This document shows, piece after piece, positions 6,488 through 14,751 of a stretch of DNA of 19,833 nt. Made by a program: the position numbers and the translations under genes. The notes beneath the pieces were generated by a model. It made no database searches. It had not been told where the DNA came from and saw only the letters and a program-made list of their open reading frames with translations. The first letter of the stretch is position 1; each line of letters starts with the position of its first letter. This DNA comes from Phycisphaerae bacterium SM23_33 (lineage in GTDB: Bacteria; Planctomycetota; Phycisphaerae; SM23-33): positions 1 to 19,833 of the forward strand of contig LJUF01000058.1 of the NCBI GenBank assembly GCA_001303665.1, read 5' to 3'.

Positions 6488-7797
6488 CCGAGCGGCGTGT
6501 CGCGATCACCGGACTTGGCGTGGTCACCGCCAGCGGCCTGGGCATCGAGGAACTGTTCGGCAGCCTGCTGGCGGGCCGGCCGTCGGTCAAGCGGATTGAC
6601 CTATTCGACCCGTCCAGCTTCCCCTGCCAGGTGGCCGCCCAGCTCGATGGCTTCTCCGCCCGCCCGTACGTCCCCAAGAGCTATCGCAAGGCGGTCAAGG
6701 TAATGGCGCGGGACATCGAGATCGCGGTGGCGGCGGCTTACCTGGGCGTGCGCGACTCCGGCATCGTCACTACGGGTCTGGACGGGGGCACCCCGGACGT
6801 GGACTCCAGCCGGCTGGGCTGCAACATCGGGGCCGGGCTCATCTGCGCCGACCTCAACGAGCTGGGGGCGGCCGTCAACACCTCCGTCACCGACGGCAAG
6901 TTCGACATGGGCAAGTGGGGCCGGGAGGGGATGAACAACCTCACCCCGCTGTGGCTGCTGAAGTACCTGCCCAACATGCTGGCCTGTCACGTGACCATCA
7001 TTCACGCGGCCAAGGGGCCCTCCAACACCATCACCTGCGGCGAGGTCTCTGGCCACCTGGCGGCGGGGGAGGCGGCCCGCACGGTGGCCCGCGGCGCCGC
7101 CGATGTGGCCATCGCCGGTGGCGCCGAGAGCAAGGTCAACCCCATGGGCCTGCTCCGCCAGACGCTCCTGGGCCGCGTGAACACCGGCTCGAACGACAGC
7201 CCCGGCCGGGCGTGTCGGCCCTTCGACGCCGGCCATGGCGGCACCGTCATCGGCGAAGGCGGCGGGCTGCTGATCCTGGAGGACCTCCAGCGGGCTCAGG
7301 GAAGGAACGGGCGAATCTACGCGGAGCTGGCCGGCTTCGGCGCGGCCTGCGACCCGGAGGGGGTCAACTACCTCAAGCCGAATGTCGGACGGCTGGACGG
7401 GGCCGTCGCCGCGGCGCTGAAGGACGCGAACATCCAGCCGGACCAGGTGGACCTGGTCATCCCCTGCGGCACGGGCGTGCCAGGGGAGGACGCGGCCGAG
7501 GCCGAGGCCCTGCGGCGGGCCCTGGGCCCACGGGCCGACACCGTCCCCGTGGCCCCGCTGGCGGGTGCGTTCGGCAATCTCTTCGCCGGCGCCGGCGGGG
7601 TGGCCCTGGCCGTCGCCGCCATGACGCTGCACAAGCAGACCATTCCGCCGGCGGTGAACTTCGAAACTCCAGCTGAGGGCTGCGAACTCACCGTCTGCAC
7701 CGAAGCGACACCGGCCAGGCTCCGGTACGCGCTCTGCACCGGGTTCGGCGTGGGCGGCCAGAGCGCGGCCCTGGTGCTGAAGAGATATCAGGAATGA
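6484..7797 (+). CDS. Ketosynthase-like protein without catalytic residues (KS-beta/chain-length-factor-like)
   Basis: A 437-residue thiolase-fold protein of the FabF/KAS II family, with VAITGLGVVTASG at the start and the FGVGGQSAALVLK end. The active site appears lost. In the nucleophile segment GPSNTITCGEVSGH, the position of the FabF cysteine is Glu187, with a Cys two residues earlier. The first histidine (HGTSTP) is Cys328 in PCGTGVPGED. The Lys/His pair of KxxxGH is Ala360 and Asn365 in GAFGN. This is the pattern of a chain-length factor that pairs with an active KS. Its start overlaps the dehydratase stop and its stop overlaps the next ketosynthase start (ATGA both times). A separate catalytic chemistry using Cys185 is a less likely alternative. 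Confidence 0.87.
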   Translation: MTERRVAITGLGVVTASGLGIEELFGSLLAGRPSVKRIDLFDPSSFPCQVAAQLDGFSARPYVPKSYRKAVKVMARDIEIAVAAAYLGVRDSGIVTTGLDGGTPDVDSSRLGCNIGAGLICADLNELGAAVNTSVTDGKFDMGKWGREGMNNLTPLWLLKYLPNMLACHVTIIHAAKGPSNTITCGEVSGHLAAGEAARTVARGAADVAIAGGAESKVNPMGLLRQTLLGRVNTGSNDSPGRACRPFDAGHGGTVIGEGGGLLILEDLQRAQGRNGRIYAELAGFGAACDPEGVNYLKPNVGRLDGAVAAALKDANIQPDQVDLVIPCGTGVPGEDAAEAEALRRALGPRADTVPVAPLAGAFGNLFAGAGGVALAVAAMTLHKQTIPPAVNFETPAEGCELTVCTEATPARLRYALCTGFGVGGQSAALVLKRYQE

Positions 7798-9074
7798 GAC
7801 GACGGGTCGTCATAACGGGCATGGGGTGCGTGACCCCTCTAGGGCACGACGTGAACAGCACCTGGGAGGCGCTGCTGCGCGGCGACAGCGGCATGGCCCC
7901 GGTGACGATCTTCAACGCCTCCACGTTCCCCGCGAGCTTTTGCGCGGAGGTGAAGAATTTCCAGCTTCCCCAGCCGCTGGCCGCCGGCGGAAAGCACCAG
8001 CACGCGGGGCGGCACACCCGCTTCACCCTGGCGGCGGCCATGGAGGCCTGGCAGGCGTCCGGGCTGGGCGAATCAGGGCACTTCGACCCCGATCGCACGG
8101 GGATGTACCTGGGCTCGGGGGAGGGCAGCCTGGACTTCGACAACTTCACCTCGCTGCTGGTGGACGCCTGGGCCGGCAACCGGCTGAACACGGTGCGGTG
8201 GGGCGAGCTGGCCTTCGGGCGGATGAACGTCCACCGCGAGACGGAGCAGGAAGGCAACATGGTGGTGGCCCACCTGGCGGCGGAGTTCGGGCTTCGCGGC
8301 CCGGCGTTTAATTCTCTGACTGCCTGCGCGGCCAGCACCCAGGCCGTCGGGGAGGCCAGCCTGCTCATTCGCCGGGGCGACGCCGAGGCGATGCTCAGCG
8401 GCGGGGCCCACAGCATGATCCATCCTTACGGGGTGACCGGCTTTACCCGCCTGACGGCCCTGTCCACCCGCAACGACCAGATGCAGACCGCCTCGCGCCC
8501 CTTCGACATGACCCGCGACGGGTTCGTGCTGGGCGAGGGCGCCAGCATCCTGATCCTGGAGGAGTACGAGCTCGCCCGCCGCCGGGGGGCGAAGATGCTG
8601 GCGGAGGTCATCGGCTACGGCTCCAGCGCCGACGCCTTTCGCATCACCGACCAGGACCCCCAGGGCGAGGGGGCCGCGGCGGGCATGCGGGCCGCCCTGG
8701 CCGACGCCGGCGTTGGCATCGACCAGATCGACTACATCTCCGCCCACGGCACCTCCACCGCCCAGAACGACTCGGTGGAGACCATGGGCATCAAGGCCGT
8801 CTTCGGACAGCGGGCCTACCAGGTCCCCGTCAGCTCGATGAAGGGCAGCATAGGGCATCTCATCGCCGCGGCCGGCGCCACCGAGATGATTACCTGCGTG
8901 CTGGCCCTCCGCGACCAGGTGATCCCGCCCACGGCCAACTACCGGGTCCCCGACCCGGAGTGCGACCTGGATTACGTCCCCAACCAGCCGCGCAAGGCCA
9001 AGCTCGAAACCGTCATGAGCAACTCCTTCGGCTTCGGCGGGCAGAACGACACGCTGATCATCAGGCGAATCTGA
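7794..9074 (+). CDS. Beta-ketoacyl-ACP synthase, catalytically complete (KS-alpha/FabF type)
   Basis: This 426-residue enzyme performs decarboxylative Claisen condensation of an acyl chain with malonyl-ACP. All catalytic residues are visible: Cys178 in LTACAASTQ, His318 in SAHGTSTAQND, Lys350 and His355 in SSMKGSIGHLIAAAGATE. The glycine-rich C-terminus SNSFGFGGQND is intact. It follows the catalytically empty homologue with an ATGA overlap, the arrangement of KS-alpha/KS-beta pairs in type II polyketide and aryl-polyene-like systems (there the order is often KS-alpha first, here reversed). A terminator 10 bp after the stop closes the operon. It could instead be a housekeeping FabF, but no malonyl transferase or ketoreductase gene is nearby. 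Confidence 0.92.
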   Translation: MRRRVVITGMGCVTPLGHDVNSTWEALLRGDSGMAPVTIFNASTFPASFCAEVKNFQLPQPLAAGGKHQHAGRHTRFTLAAAMEAWQASGLGESGHFDPDRTGMYLGSGEGSLDFDNFTSLLVDAWAGNRLNTVRWGELAFGRMNVHRETEQEGNMVVAHLAAEFGLRGPAFNSLTACAASTQAVGEASLLIRRGDAEAMLSGGAHSMIHPYGVTGFTRLTALSTRNDQMQTASRPFDMTRDGFVLGEGASILILEEYELARRRGAKMLAEVIGYGSSADAFRITDQDPQGEGAAAGMRAALADAGVGIDQIDYISAHGTSTAQNDSVETMGIKAVFGQRAYQVPVSSMKGSIGHLIAAAGATEMITCVLALRDQVIPPTANYRVPDPECDLDYVPNQPRKAKLETVMSNSFGFGGQNDTLIIRRI

Positions 9075-9083
9075 CCGCTCCGG

Positions 9084-9121
9084 GGGCCTCGGCGCCTGGG
9101 GGGCGCCGGGGCTTGATTTTT
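9084..9121 (+). terminator. Intrinsic terminator after the ketosynthase operon
   Basis: A GC-rich stem with a perfect core (CGGCGCC at 9090-9096 with GGCGCCG at 9102-9108) extends with G-U pairs to about 13 bp, loop TGGGG. It is followed by GATTTTT (9115-9121). It starts 10 bp after the ketosynthase stop. Confidence 0.7.
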
Positions 9122-9142
9122 CGCAGCCTTGCCGGATATGCT
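9113..9142 (+). promoter_or_regulatory. Candidate promoter for the alpha/beta hydrolase gene
   Basis: TTGATT (9113-9118) and TATGCT (9137-9142) are 18 bp apart, overlapping the terminator tail and pointing to the hydrolase start at 9211. It would give the hydrolase its own transcription despite the terminator. Match is moderate. Confidence 0.35.
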
Positions 9143-9210
9143 TTCCGCATCTTGCGGGCGTGTCCGCTGGCATCTCGCCCGCGGGCTGCACACTGCAGGT
9201 GAGACCATTG

Positions 9211-10257
9211 ATGCTCGGCATGTGGTCCTGGCTTTCGCACTATTGGGCCGCCCTGGCCATCGGCGGGACGTGCCTGAGCCTGCTGGCCTTTGCCGTTTAC
9301 CTGCTGGCCAAGTACATCCGCATCGTCCTGAACATCTTTGTGGACACCCCGCCGGTGCCCTCCACGCTGCCGCGGGACTTTAAGGTGCTTCGCGGCGAGC
9401 TGGTGCGCTTCCGCAGCTTCGACGGCACCAGCCTTCGGGGCATGTGGCTGCGGACGCCCAACCGGCGCCAGTGCAGGGGCACCATCGTCTTCTGCCACGA
9501 GAGCGGCTCGGACATGTACAGCTGCGACCGCTACAGCGGCCCGCTGGTTGACGCCGGCTTCGACGTCTTCACCTTCGACTTTCGCGGGCATGGGGAGAGC
9601 TCCGCCCCGGAGAGCTACCGCTCCCTGCCCTGGCCCTCGGACAAGGAGTTGGAGGACGCCCTCGGCGCCACCGCCTACGTCGAGGGGACCCTGGAGGCCC
9701 AGGGCAAGCCCGCCCGCGTGGGCGTGGTCGGCATCAGCCGCGGGGCCGGGGCGGCCATCCTCGCCGCCAGCTCCGACCCCAACATCGCCTGCCTGGTCTG
9801 CGACGGGGCCTTCAGCACCGCGGAGACCATCGTGACGCTGATGAAACGCTGGGCCCACATCTTCGCCCGGGTGAAGCTGGTGTACGAGAACCACCCCGAC
9901 GCCTTCTGGAAGTTCCTGTACTGGTGCATGATGCGGCTGGCGCAGCCGAAGCTGCGCCGGCGTTTCCCCTCGGTCCGCAAGGCCGTCCGGGACATGGTCT
10001 CGCGCCCGATCCTGTTCATCCACGGGGAAAAGGACACCTACATCCATCCCGGTCAGGCCTACATGCTTTACGGCGTGGCCGAGCAGCCCAAGTATCTCTG
10101 GGTCGTTCCCGAGGCCAAGCACAATCAGTCCGTGGTGGCGGCCGCCGCGGAATACGCCGCCAGGACGATTGCCTTCTTCGGCAAGTACCTGGCCGGGGAA
10201 GCCGTCGGCGAGGAAGAGCTGACCGCGGCAGGCAAGGCCCAGACGGACGTGGCCTGA
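9211..10257 (+). CDS. Membrane-anchored alpha/beta hydrolase
   Basis: A 348-residue serine hydrolase with one predicted N-terminal membrane segment (about residues 12-40, ALAIGGTCLSLLAFAVYLLA). The catalytic triad is visible: Ser176 in GISRGAG, Asp275 in HGEKDTYI and His304 in EAKHNQS. The FRGHGES turn (124-130) is typical of the fold. The domain resembles Bem46/YqiA-like hydrolases with no known substrate. ATG 9211 is chosen because AGGTGAG lies 8 nt upstream and the membrane segment follows at once; an in-frame GTG at 9160 would add 17 unremarkable residues. Adjacent to the ketosynthase operon and a GH3-family gene, it could release or trim acyl products, but a terminator separates it from that operon. 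Confidence 0.85.
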   Translation: MLGMWSWLSHYWAALAIGGTCLSLLAFAVYLLAKYIRIVLNIFVDTPPVPSTLPRDFKVLRGELVRFRSFDGTSLRGMWLRTPNRRQCRGTIVFCHESGSDMYSCDRYSGPLVDAGFDVFTFDFRGHGESSAPESYRSLPWPSDKELEDALGATAYVEGTLEAQGKPARVGVVGISRGAGAAILAASSDPNIACLVCDGAFSTAETIVTLMKRWAHIFARVKLVYENHPDAFWKFLYWCMMRLAQPKLRRRFPSVRKAVRDMVSRPILFIHGEKDTYIHPGQAYMLYGVAEQPKYLWVVPEAKHNQSVVAAAAEYAARTIAFFGKYLAGEAVGEEELTAAGKAQTDVA

Positions 10258-10334
10258 GGATGCCGGCAAGGACAATTCCCCGCCCTGTCTGGAACTCGCC
10301 CGAAAAATCCGTATGCTGACGGCTGGGTCTTTCG

Positions 10335-11880
10335 ATGAACGTCGTTCGCACGCTCTTGCGGCCGGTTGCCCGGATGGCCGGCTGGCACGCCGGGCAGCAG
10401 CTCCGGGCCTTCCTTGCCGCCCACCGGCGGACGCCCCAGGTGCAGGAGCAGCTGCTGGGCAGGCTCATGGCCGCGGCGGCCGACAGCGACTTCGGCCGCG
10501 ACCACGGCTTCGGCCGCATCCGCTCCTATGCCGATTTCGTCTCGGCCGTCCCGGTCGGCGATTACGAAACGCACCGCCCATACGTGCAGCGAGTGCTGCA
10601 AGGGCAGGTCCAGGCGCTATTCGCGCCGGGCACCAAGGTGCTCATGTTCGCCGTGACTTCCGGCACGACCGGGGCACCCAAGCACATCCCCGTGACCCGG
10701 CAGTTCATGAGGGACTATCACCGGGGATGGAACGTGTTTGGGATGAAGGCGCTGAGGGATCACCCCTCGGCCTGGCTGAGAAAGATCGTGACCATCGCCT
10801 CCTCGGCCCGGGAGGGCCTCACGCCCGCCGGCGTCCCGTGCGGGTCCATCAGCGGGATGCTGGCCGAACGGCAGAAGCGGATCGTGCGGTGGATGTATCC
10901 GGTGCCCGGCTGCGTGCGGGAGCTGCGCGACCCGGCCGGCAAGTTCTACGCCATCTTGCGGGCGTCCGTCACGCAGGACGTGGCCATGCTTACCACCGCC
11001 AATCCCTCCTCGGCCGTGAAGTTGGCCGAGACGGCCCGCGACCAGGCCGAGCGGCTCATCCGCGACGTCAGGGACGGTACCTGCAACCCTCCCGGCGAGC
11101 TGCCGGACGAAATGGCCGGGCGGTTTTCTTTCCGCCCCGACCCCGCCGGCGCCAGGCGGCTGGAGCGGATCCGCCATGCCCACGGCGAGTTGCTGCCGAG
11201 ATATTTCTGGAAGCTGGCCCTGCTGTGTCACTGGACCGGAGGCACGGTGGGGTTGTACCTGCCGCGCATCCGTCGGCTGTACGGCGACGTGCCCGTCCGC
11301 GACATCGGCCTGCTGGCCAGCGAGGGCAGGCTGTCGGTTCCCCTCACCGATGAGACGCCGGCCGGCGTGGCGGAAATCTCCTCCAATTTCCTCGAGTTCC
11401 TTCCCGTCCCGCAGTCCGAATCGCCCCGGCCGGACGTGCTCAGGGCCCACGAGCTTGAAGTGGGCCGGGAGTATTTCGTCGTCCTGTCCAACTGGGCGGG
11501 AATGTACCGGTACAACATCAATGACCGGGTCCGGGTGACCGGCCGCCTGGGGCAGAGCCCGGTGTTCGAATTCCTCTCCCGCGGGCTGCATACCTGCTCG
11601 ATCACCGGCGAGAAGCTCACCGAGCACCAGGTGGTCGAGGCCATGGCCCGAGCGCACCCGGCCTGCGGCGGCAGCGTCGAGACCTTCATCCTCCAAGGCC
11701 ACTTTGACCGGCAGCCCTATTACGAGCTGCGCGTCGAGCCGGCGGCGGGGCTGGAGGCGGATGGGCTGGCCCGCGGGCTGGACGAGCAACTGCGGCAGCT
11801 CAACGTGGAGTACGATTCCAAGCGGGCCAGCGGCCGGCTGGGGCCCGTGCGGGCCAGGTGCGTCGAGCCGGGCAGCTTTG
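10335..11880 (+). CDS. GH3-family acyl-adenylating enzyme, 3' end disrupted (no stop codon at the expected end)
   Basis: About 515 residues match the GH3 (JAR1/auxin-responsive-promoter) fold, which activates carboxylic acids with ATP and often transfers them to an amine. The AMP/P-loop motif TSGTTGAPKHIPVT is at 108-121; MYRYNINDRVRVTG and the closing ELNVEYDSKRASGRLGP-type segment (NVEYDSKRASGRLGPVRAR here) are present. Homology stops at about VEPGSFAR near 11882. The usual last 30-40 residues (a segment ending in KxPxL-like sequence) and a stop codon are missing. The frame stays open to 13295 but encodes Arg/Gly/Pro-rich shadow sequence over the beta-CASP gene. ATG 10335 has no strong ribosome site. 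It may be truncated, frameshifted or fused; see findings. Substrate unknown. Confidence 0.8.
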
Positions 11881-13257
11881 CACGGGGCCGGGGGCACCAC
11901 GGGCTCCATGCACGTTCTGCGACACGACGGCTTGACGCTGAGCCTGGACTGCGGGCTTTACCAGGGCCGGCGGGAGGAGTCTCGCCAGTTGAACCAGCAA
12001 TTCCCCGTCCGCCCGGGCGAGTTGGGGATGGTGTTGCTCTCGCACGCGCACATCGACCACTCCGGCCGGCTGCCGGGGCTGGTCAAGCACGGCTTCGGCG
12101 GGCGGATTTTCGCCACCCCGCCCACGTGCGACCTGTGCGGGGTGCTGCTGCCGGACTCGGCCCACATCCAGGAAGAAGACGCCCGCTTCTGGAACGAGAA
12201 GCGCGCCACCGACGGCGGCCGCATCCAGCCGCTGTATACCGTCGAGGACGCTCGGGCCACCATGCCCCACTTCGAATCGATCTCCTACAACACGCAGTTT
12301 CGCCTGGGCTCGGACTGCTGGGCGACCTTCATCGAGGCCGGCCACATCCTGGGCTCGGGCATGGTGATACTGGAGATCAACCGCAACGGCCGAAGCAGGC
12401 GGATTCTCTTTACCGGCGACGCCGGGCGCTTCCAGGTGCCCATACTCAAGGACCCCACCGAGCCGCTGCCGGAGTGCGACTATCTGATCACCGAGTGCAC
12501 CTATGCGGATCGCCGCCACGAAAACCCCACCGACATGAAGGAAAGGCTCTGCCGCATCATCACGGAAACCCGCCGGGGCGGCGGGAAGGTGATCATCCCG
12601 GCCTTTTCCGTCGGCCGGACGCAGACGATCATCTATTTCCTCATTCAACTGTTCATGGAAGGCCGGCTGGAGGAGGTCCCGGTCTTCGTGGACAGTCCGC
12701 TGTCCACGGCGGCCACCGAGGTCTTCGCCCGGCATCCCGAATGCTACGACCGCGAGGCCTTGCAGACCTGGGGGCGCGAAGGCGACCTCTTCGGCCGCAG
12801 CGGCCCGGTGCGGTACATCACGGAGGTGGACGAATCCAAGGCCCTCAACGACATGCGCGAGCCCTGCGTGATCCTCGCTGCCAGCGGCATGTGCGAGGCG
12901 GGCAGGATCCTGCATCACCTCAAGAACCACGTCGCGAACGAAAAGGACACGATCTGCATCGTCGGCTTCATGGCCCAGCACACGCTGGGCCGGCGCATCG
13001 TCGAGCGGCGGGAGGAGCTGAGGATCTTCGGCCGGACGTACCCGCTGCTGGCCCGGGTGGAGATTCTCAACGGCTTCTCCGCCCACGCCGACGTGGACGA
13101 CTTCCGCCGGCTGTACACCCCGCTGGCGGGCCGGCTCAAGCGGGCCTTTGTGGTCCACGGCGAACAGAAGCAGCCGCCGGCCATGCGCGCCCTGTTGCAG
13201 GAACTGGGCTGCCGCGACGTCGTCATCCCCTCGCCGGGCGACCGCTTCAGCATTTGA
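11878..13257 (+). CDS. Beta-CASP metallo-beta-lactamase-fold RNA hydrolase, N-terminus abutting the GH3 gene
   Basis: About 459 residues from an assumed TTG start at 11878 match the bacterial beta-CASP RNase family (TTHA0252/CPSF73-like), Zn-dependent nucleases of RNA. Motifs in order: GAGGTTGSMH, DCGLYQGRR, HAHIDH (56-61 region: His56, His58, Asp60, His61), EAGHILGSGM, FTGDAGR, ITECTYADR, PAFSVGRTQ, GFSAHAD and VVHGEQK, covering the metal site and beta-CASP motifs. Family members usually begin MxxTFxGAAGTVTGS, so about five N-terminal residues are absent unless translation starts differently. The frame is open upstream to 11704 without an ATG. It is in a +1 frame relative to the GH3 sequence. 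Stop at 13257 is followed by a bidirectional terminator. Confidence 0.85.
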   Translation: MHGAGGTTGSMHVLRHDGLTLSLDCGLYQGRREESRQLNQQFPVRPGELGMVLLSHAHIDHSGRLPGLVKHGFGGRIFATPPTCDLCGVLLPDSAHIQEEDARFWNEKRATDGGRIQPLYTVEDARATMPHFESISYNTQFRLGSDCWATFIEAGHILGSGMVILEINRNGRSRRILFTGDAGRFQVPILKDPTEPLPECDYLITECTYADRRHENPTDMKERLCRIITETRRGGGKVIIPAFSVGRTQTIIYFLIQLFMEGRLEEVPVFVDSPLSTAATEVFARHPECYDREALQTWGREGDLFGRSGPVRYITEVDESKALNDMREPCVILAASGMCEAGRILHHLKNHVANEKDTICIVGFMAQHTLGRRIVERREELRIFGRTYPLLARVEILNGFSAHADVDDFRRLYTPLAGRLKRAFVVHGEQKQPPAMRALLQELGCRDVVIPSPGDRFSI

Positions 13258-13271
13258 CGGTCGGCCGGCGC

Positions 13272-13320
13272 AAAACAAACGGGGCGGGCCCCTGAACGTC
13301 GCTGCCCGCCCCGTCGTTTT
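13272..13320. terminator. Bidirectional intrinsic terminator between convergent genes
   Basis: Arms ACGGGGCGGGC (13279-13289) and GCCCGCCCCGT (13304-13314) form a perfect 11-bp stem. It is flanked by AAAACAA on the left and CGTTTT on the right. Both strands therefore show a GC stem followed by a T-rich tract. It serves the beta-CASP gene (+) and the pseudopilin gene (-). Confidence 0.8.
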
Positions 13321-13352
13321 GGCCGATGTCGGTGTTGCCGGCGGTTGCCGGG

Positions 13353-14189
13353 TTACTTCTTCCAGGGCACGATGAAGGTGTCGGTGTCGTCGATGGGGTT
13401 GAGGCTGCCGGACTGCGCGGGCCCGTCATACGGGTCGGGCAAGTTCTTCGTGCCGTCTTCGTCGCCGGCCACGTAAATGTCATCGCCGCCAATGCCCGCG
13501 TGGGAGTTGGCTTCGTTGGTGTCCACCGGCGTCTTGTGGAACTTCACGCTGCCTCCCAGCGCCAGGCAGTTGAAGCCGTCGTCCTTGTGAATCACGGGCT
13601 TGTGGTACTCCCCGTTCGTCGAATTGAAGAACACCGATCTCCCGTCGCCCTTGTCCGCCATGATGATGAAGTTGCCTTGCAGCGACATGGTCAGCGGAGC
13701 CTTGTTCTCTACGTCGTCGGCGTCGTTCCCGTACGGCTTGTGCAGCCCGTAGGAATAGTTCTGGATGCTGATCCAGCCGTACTTCTTCAGCGTCGCCGCC
13801 TTCCGCTCCAGCCACTCCCCATCGGTCGGGCAACGGAACAGCTTCTCCGAGGTCCCTGACTTGATGATCAGCCAGAGGTTCTGCATCGCGTTGGTGCCCA
13901 GGGGCGTAGCCGTGCCAGGAGGATCTGGCCAGATCTCGTCGCCTTGCGTGTTAACGTTGATTGCAGCCTGGACGTCGCCGTATTGCACGATCAAGGGGAA
14001 AGCGTCGTTGAACTCGGCGAAGTAGATATGCAGGGCCTTGCCTATGCTATTGAGATTGGCGCCGCAGATGGCCTGCTTGGCCAATTCTCGTGCCCGAGTC
14101 AGGGTCGGCATGAGAATGGTTACCAGCAGCGCGATGATGCCCACAACCACCAGCAACTCGACCAATGTAAATCCTTTAGATCGCTTCAT
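13353..14189 (-). CDS. Type II secretion/pseudopilin-like protein (prepilin N-terminal methylation motif)
   Basis: A 278-residue protein with a textbook prepilin leader: KRSKG|FTLVELLVVVGI, cleaved after Gly6, then a hydrophobic helix to about residue 26 and TRARELAKQAICGANL. It is probably exported as a pilin-like filament or pseudopilin subunit; many Planctomycetota encode large families of such proteins (DUF1559-like and related) of unknown role. The C-terminal domain contains ALGGSVKFHKTP, resembling the ghvk-type end of that family. The ATG at 14189 has a perfect AAGGAGGT five bases upstream, fixing the start; the open frame extends to 14324 but is not needed. It stands alone, convergent with the beta-CASP gene; no secretion apparatus genes are nearby. 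Confidence 0.88.
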   Translation of the reverse strand: MKRSKGFTLVELLVVVGIIALLVTILMPTLTRARELAKQAICGANLNSIGKALHIYFAEFNDAFPLIVQYGDVQAAINVNTQGDEIWPDPPGTATPLGTNAMQNLWLIIKSGTSEKLFRCPTDGEWLERKAATLKKYGWISIQNYSYGLHKPYGNDADDVENKAPLTMSLQGNFIIMADKGDGRSVFFNSTNGEYHKPVIHKDDGFNCLALGGSVKFHKTPVDTNEANSHAGIGGDDIYVAGDEDGTKNLPDPYDGPAQSGSLNPIDDTDTFIVPWKK

Positions 14190-14751
14190 AAGCGACCTCC
14201 TTCCTGTGCTCCCCGCACCGTTTGCGTCGGGACAACTGGCCAGCGGCGCTGAACGAGGATCATGAGTCCTTCGGTTGTCACCGGCCGCCAAGCCCTGCCC
14301 GACCTTGACCAAGAAGCGTGCCAATTCACCTTTTTACGCACCTCGAGGCCCCCGGGCCACGTTTGCCAGGGGGTTTCGTACGTCATTGGTTCACCTGCAC
14401 CCGAACCCACCGGGCGGTCCAATACGGCTCACGTAAGCCTGTGAATCCGACCGCGCCGCAGACGCCAAAAACAACTACAGTGGTTTTCCCAGCGCCAGTC
14501 GTTCGTGGCAGGCAGTTGCTGGATGGTATGACAATATCGAGGAGGCCATCCGTCAAGCCTCTGCCTTCCACATCCAATTATATACTGTTATGCTACCAGC
14601 AAACCAGCTTGCGCGTCAACCGTCCAATTCGCAAAAAAATGTGGTGTTCCGGCCGGCCCCGCCGGGGGGGGCCGGCGGCTGTCAACAGCGGCGCTGGGGA
14701 AATCTAATCTCCCGGCGGCAGATTGCCGAAGCCTTATTGACAGAGGAGCTT
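14190..14751. other. Long intergenic region, no gene
   Basis: These 562 bp lie between the divergent pseudopilin and UDP-sugar pyrophosphorylase genes. Base composition is lower in GC around 14450-14640. Candidate plus-strand -10 boxes TATACT (14581) and TATGCT (14589) lack good -35 partners. A GC hairpin at 14652-14676 sits in the pyrophosphorylase leader. No tRNA or recognised riboswitch was seen. Confidence 0.55.
14652..14676 (+). repeat. GC-rich hairpin in the leader of the UDP-sugar pyrophosphorylase gene
   Basis: GCCGGCCCC (14652-14660) pairs perfectly with GGGGCCGGC (14668-14676) over a 7-nt loop. It lies about 75 nt upstream of the start codon, after an A-rich stretch (CAAAAAAATG). 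It may be a weak attenuator or processing site; no T-run follows. Confidence 0.45.

Noticed and set aside
11877..11880. Programmed +1 frameshift at TTTG joining GH3 to beta-CASP
   Set aside because: No recognised slippery sequence, stop codon or stimulatory structure is present; missing ends of both domains favour a deletion or assembly error.
10617..11909. Minus-strand 430-residue open frame opposite the GH3 gene
   Set aside because: It lies antisense to clear GH3 motifs and is His/Gly/Pro-rich low-complexity; no ribosome site or homology signal.
11881..13295. Open frame continuing the GH3 gene across the whole beta-CASP gene as a 986-residue protein
   Set aside because: After about residue 515 the translation is Arg/Gly/Pro-rich with no family motifs, while the +1 frame carries all beta-CASP motifs. 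It is a high-GC shadow frame.
14737..14742. TTGACA as a -35 promoter box
   Set aside because: It lies about 10 bp before the pyrophosphorylase start and overlaps the ribosome-site region, so it could not drive that gene.
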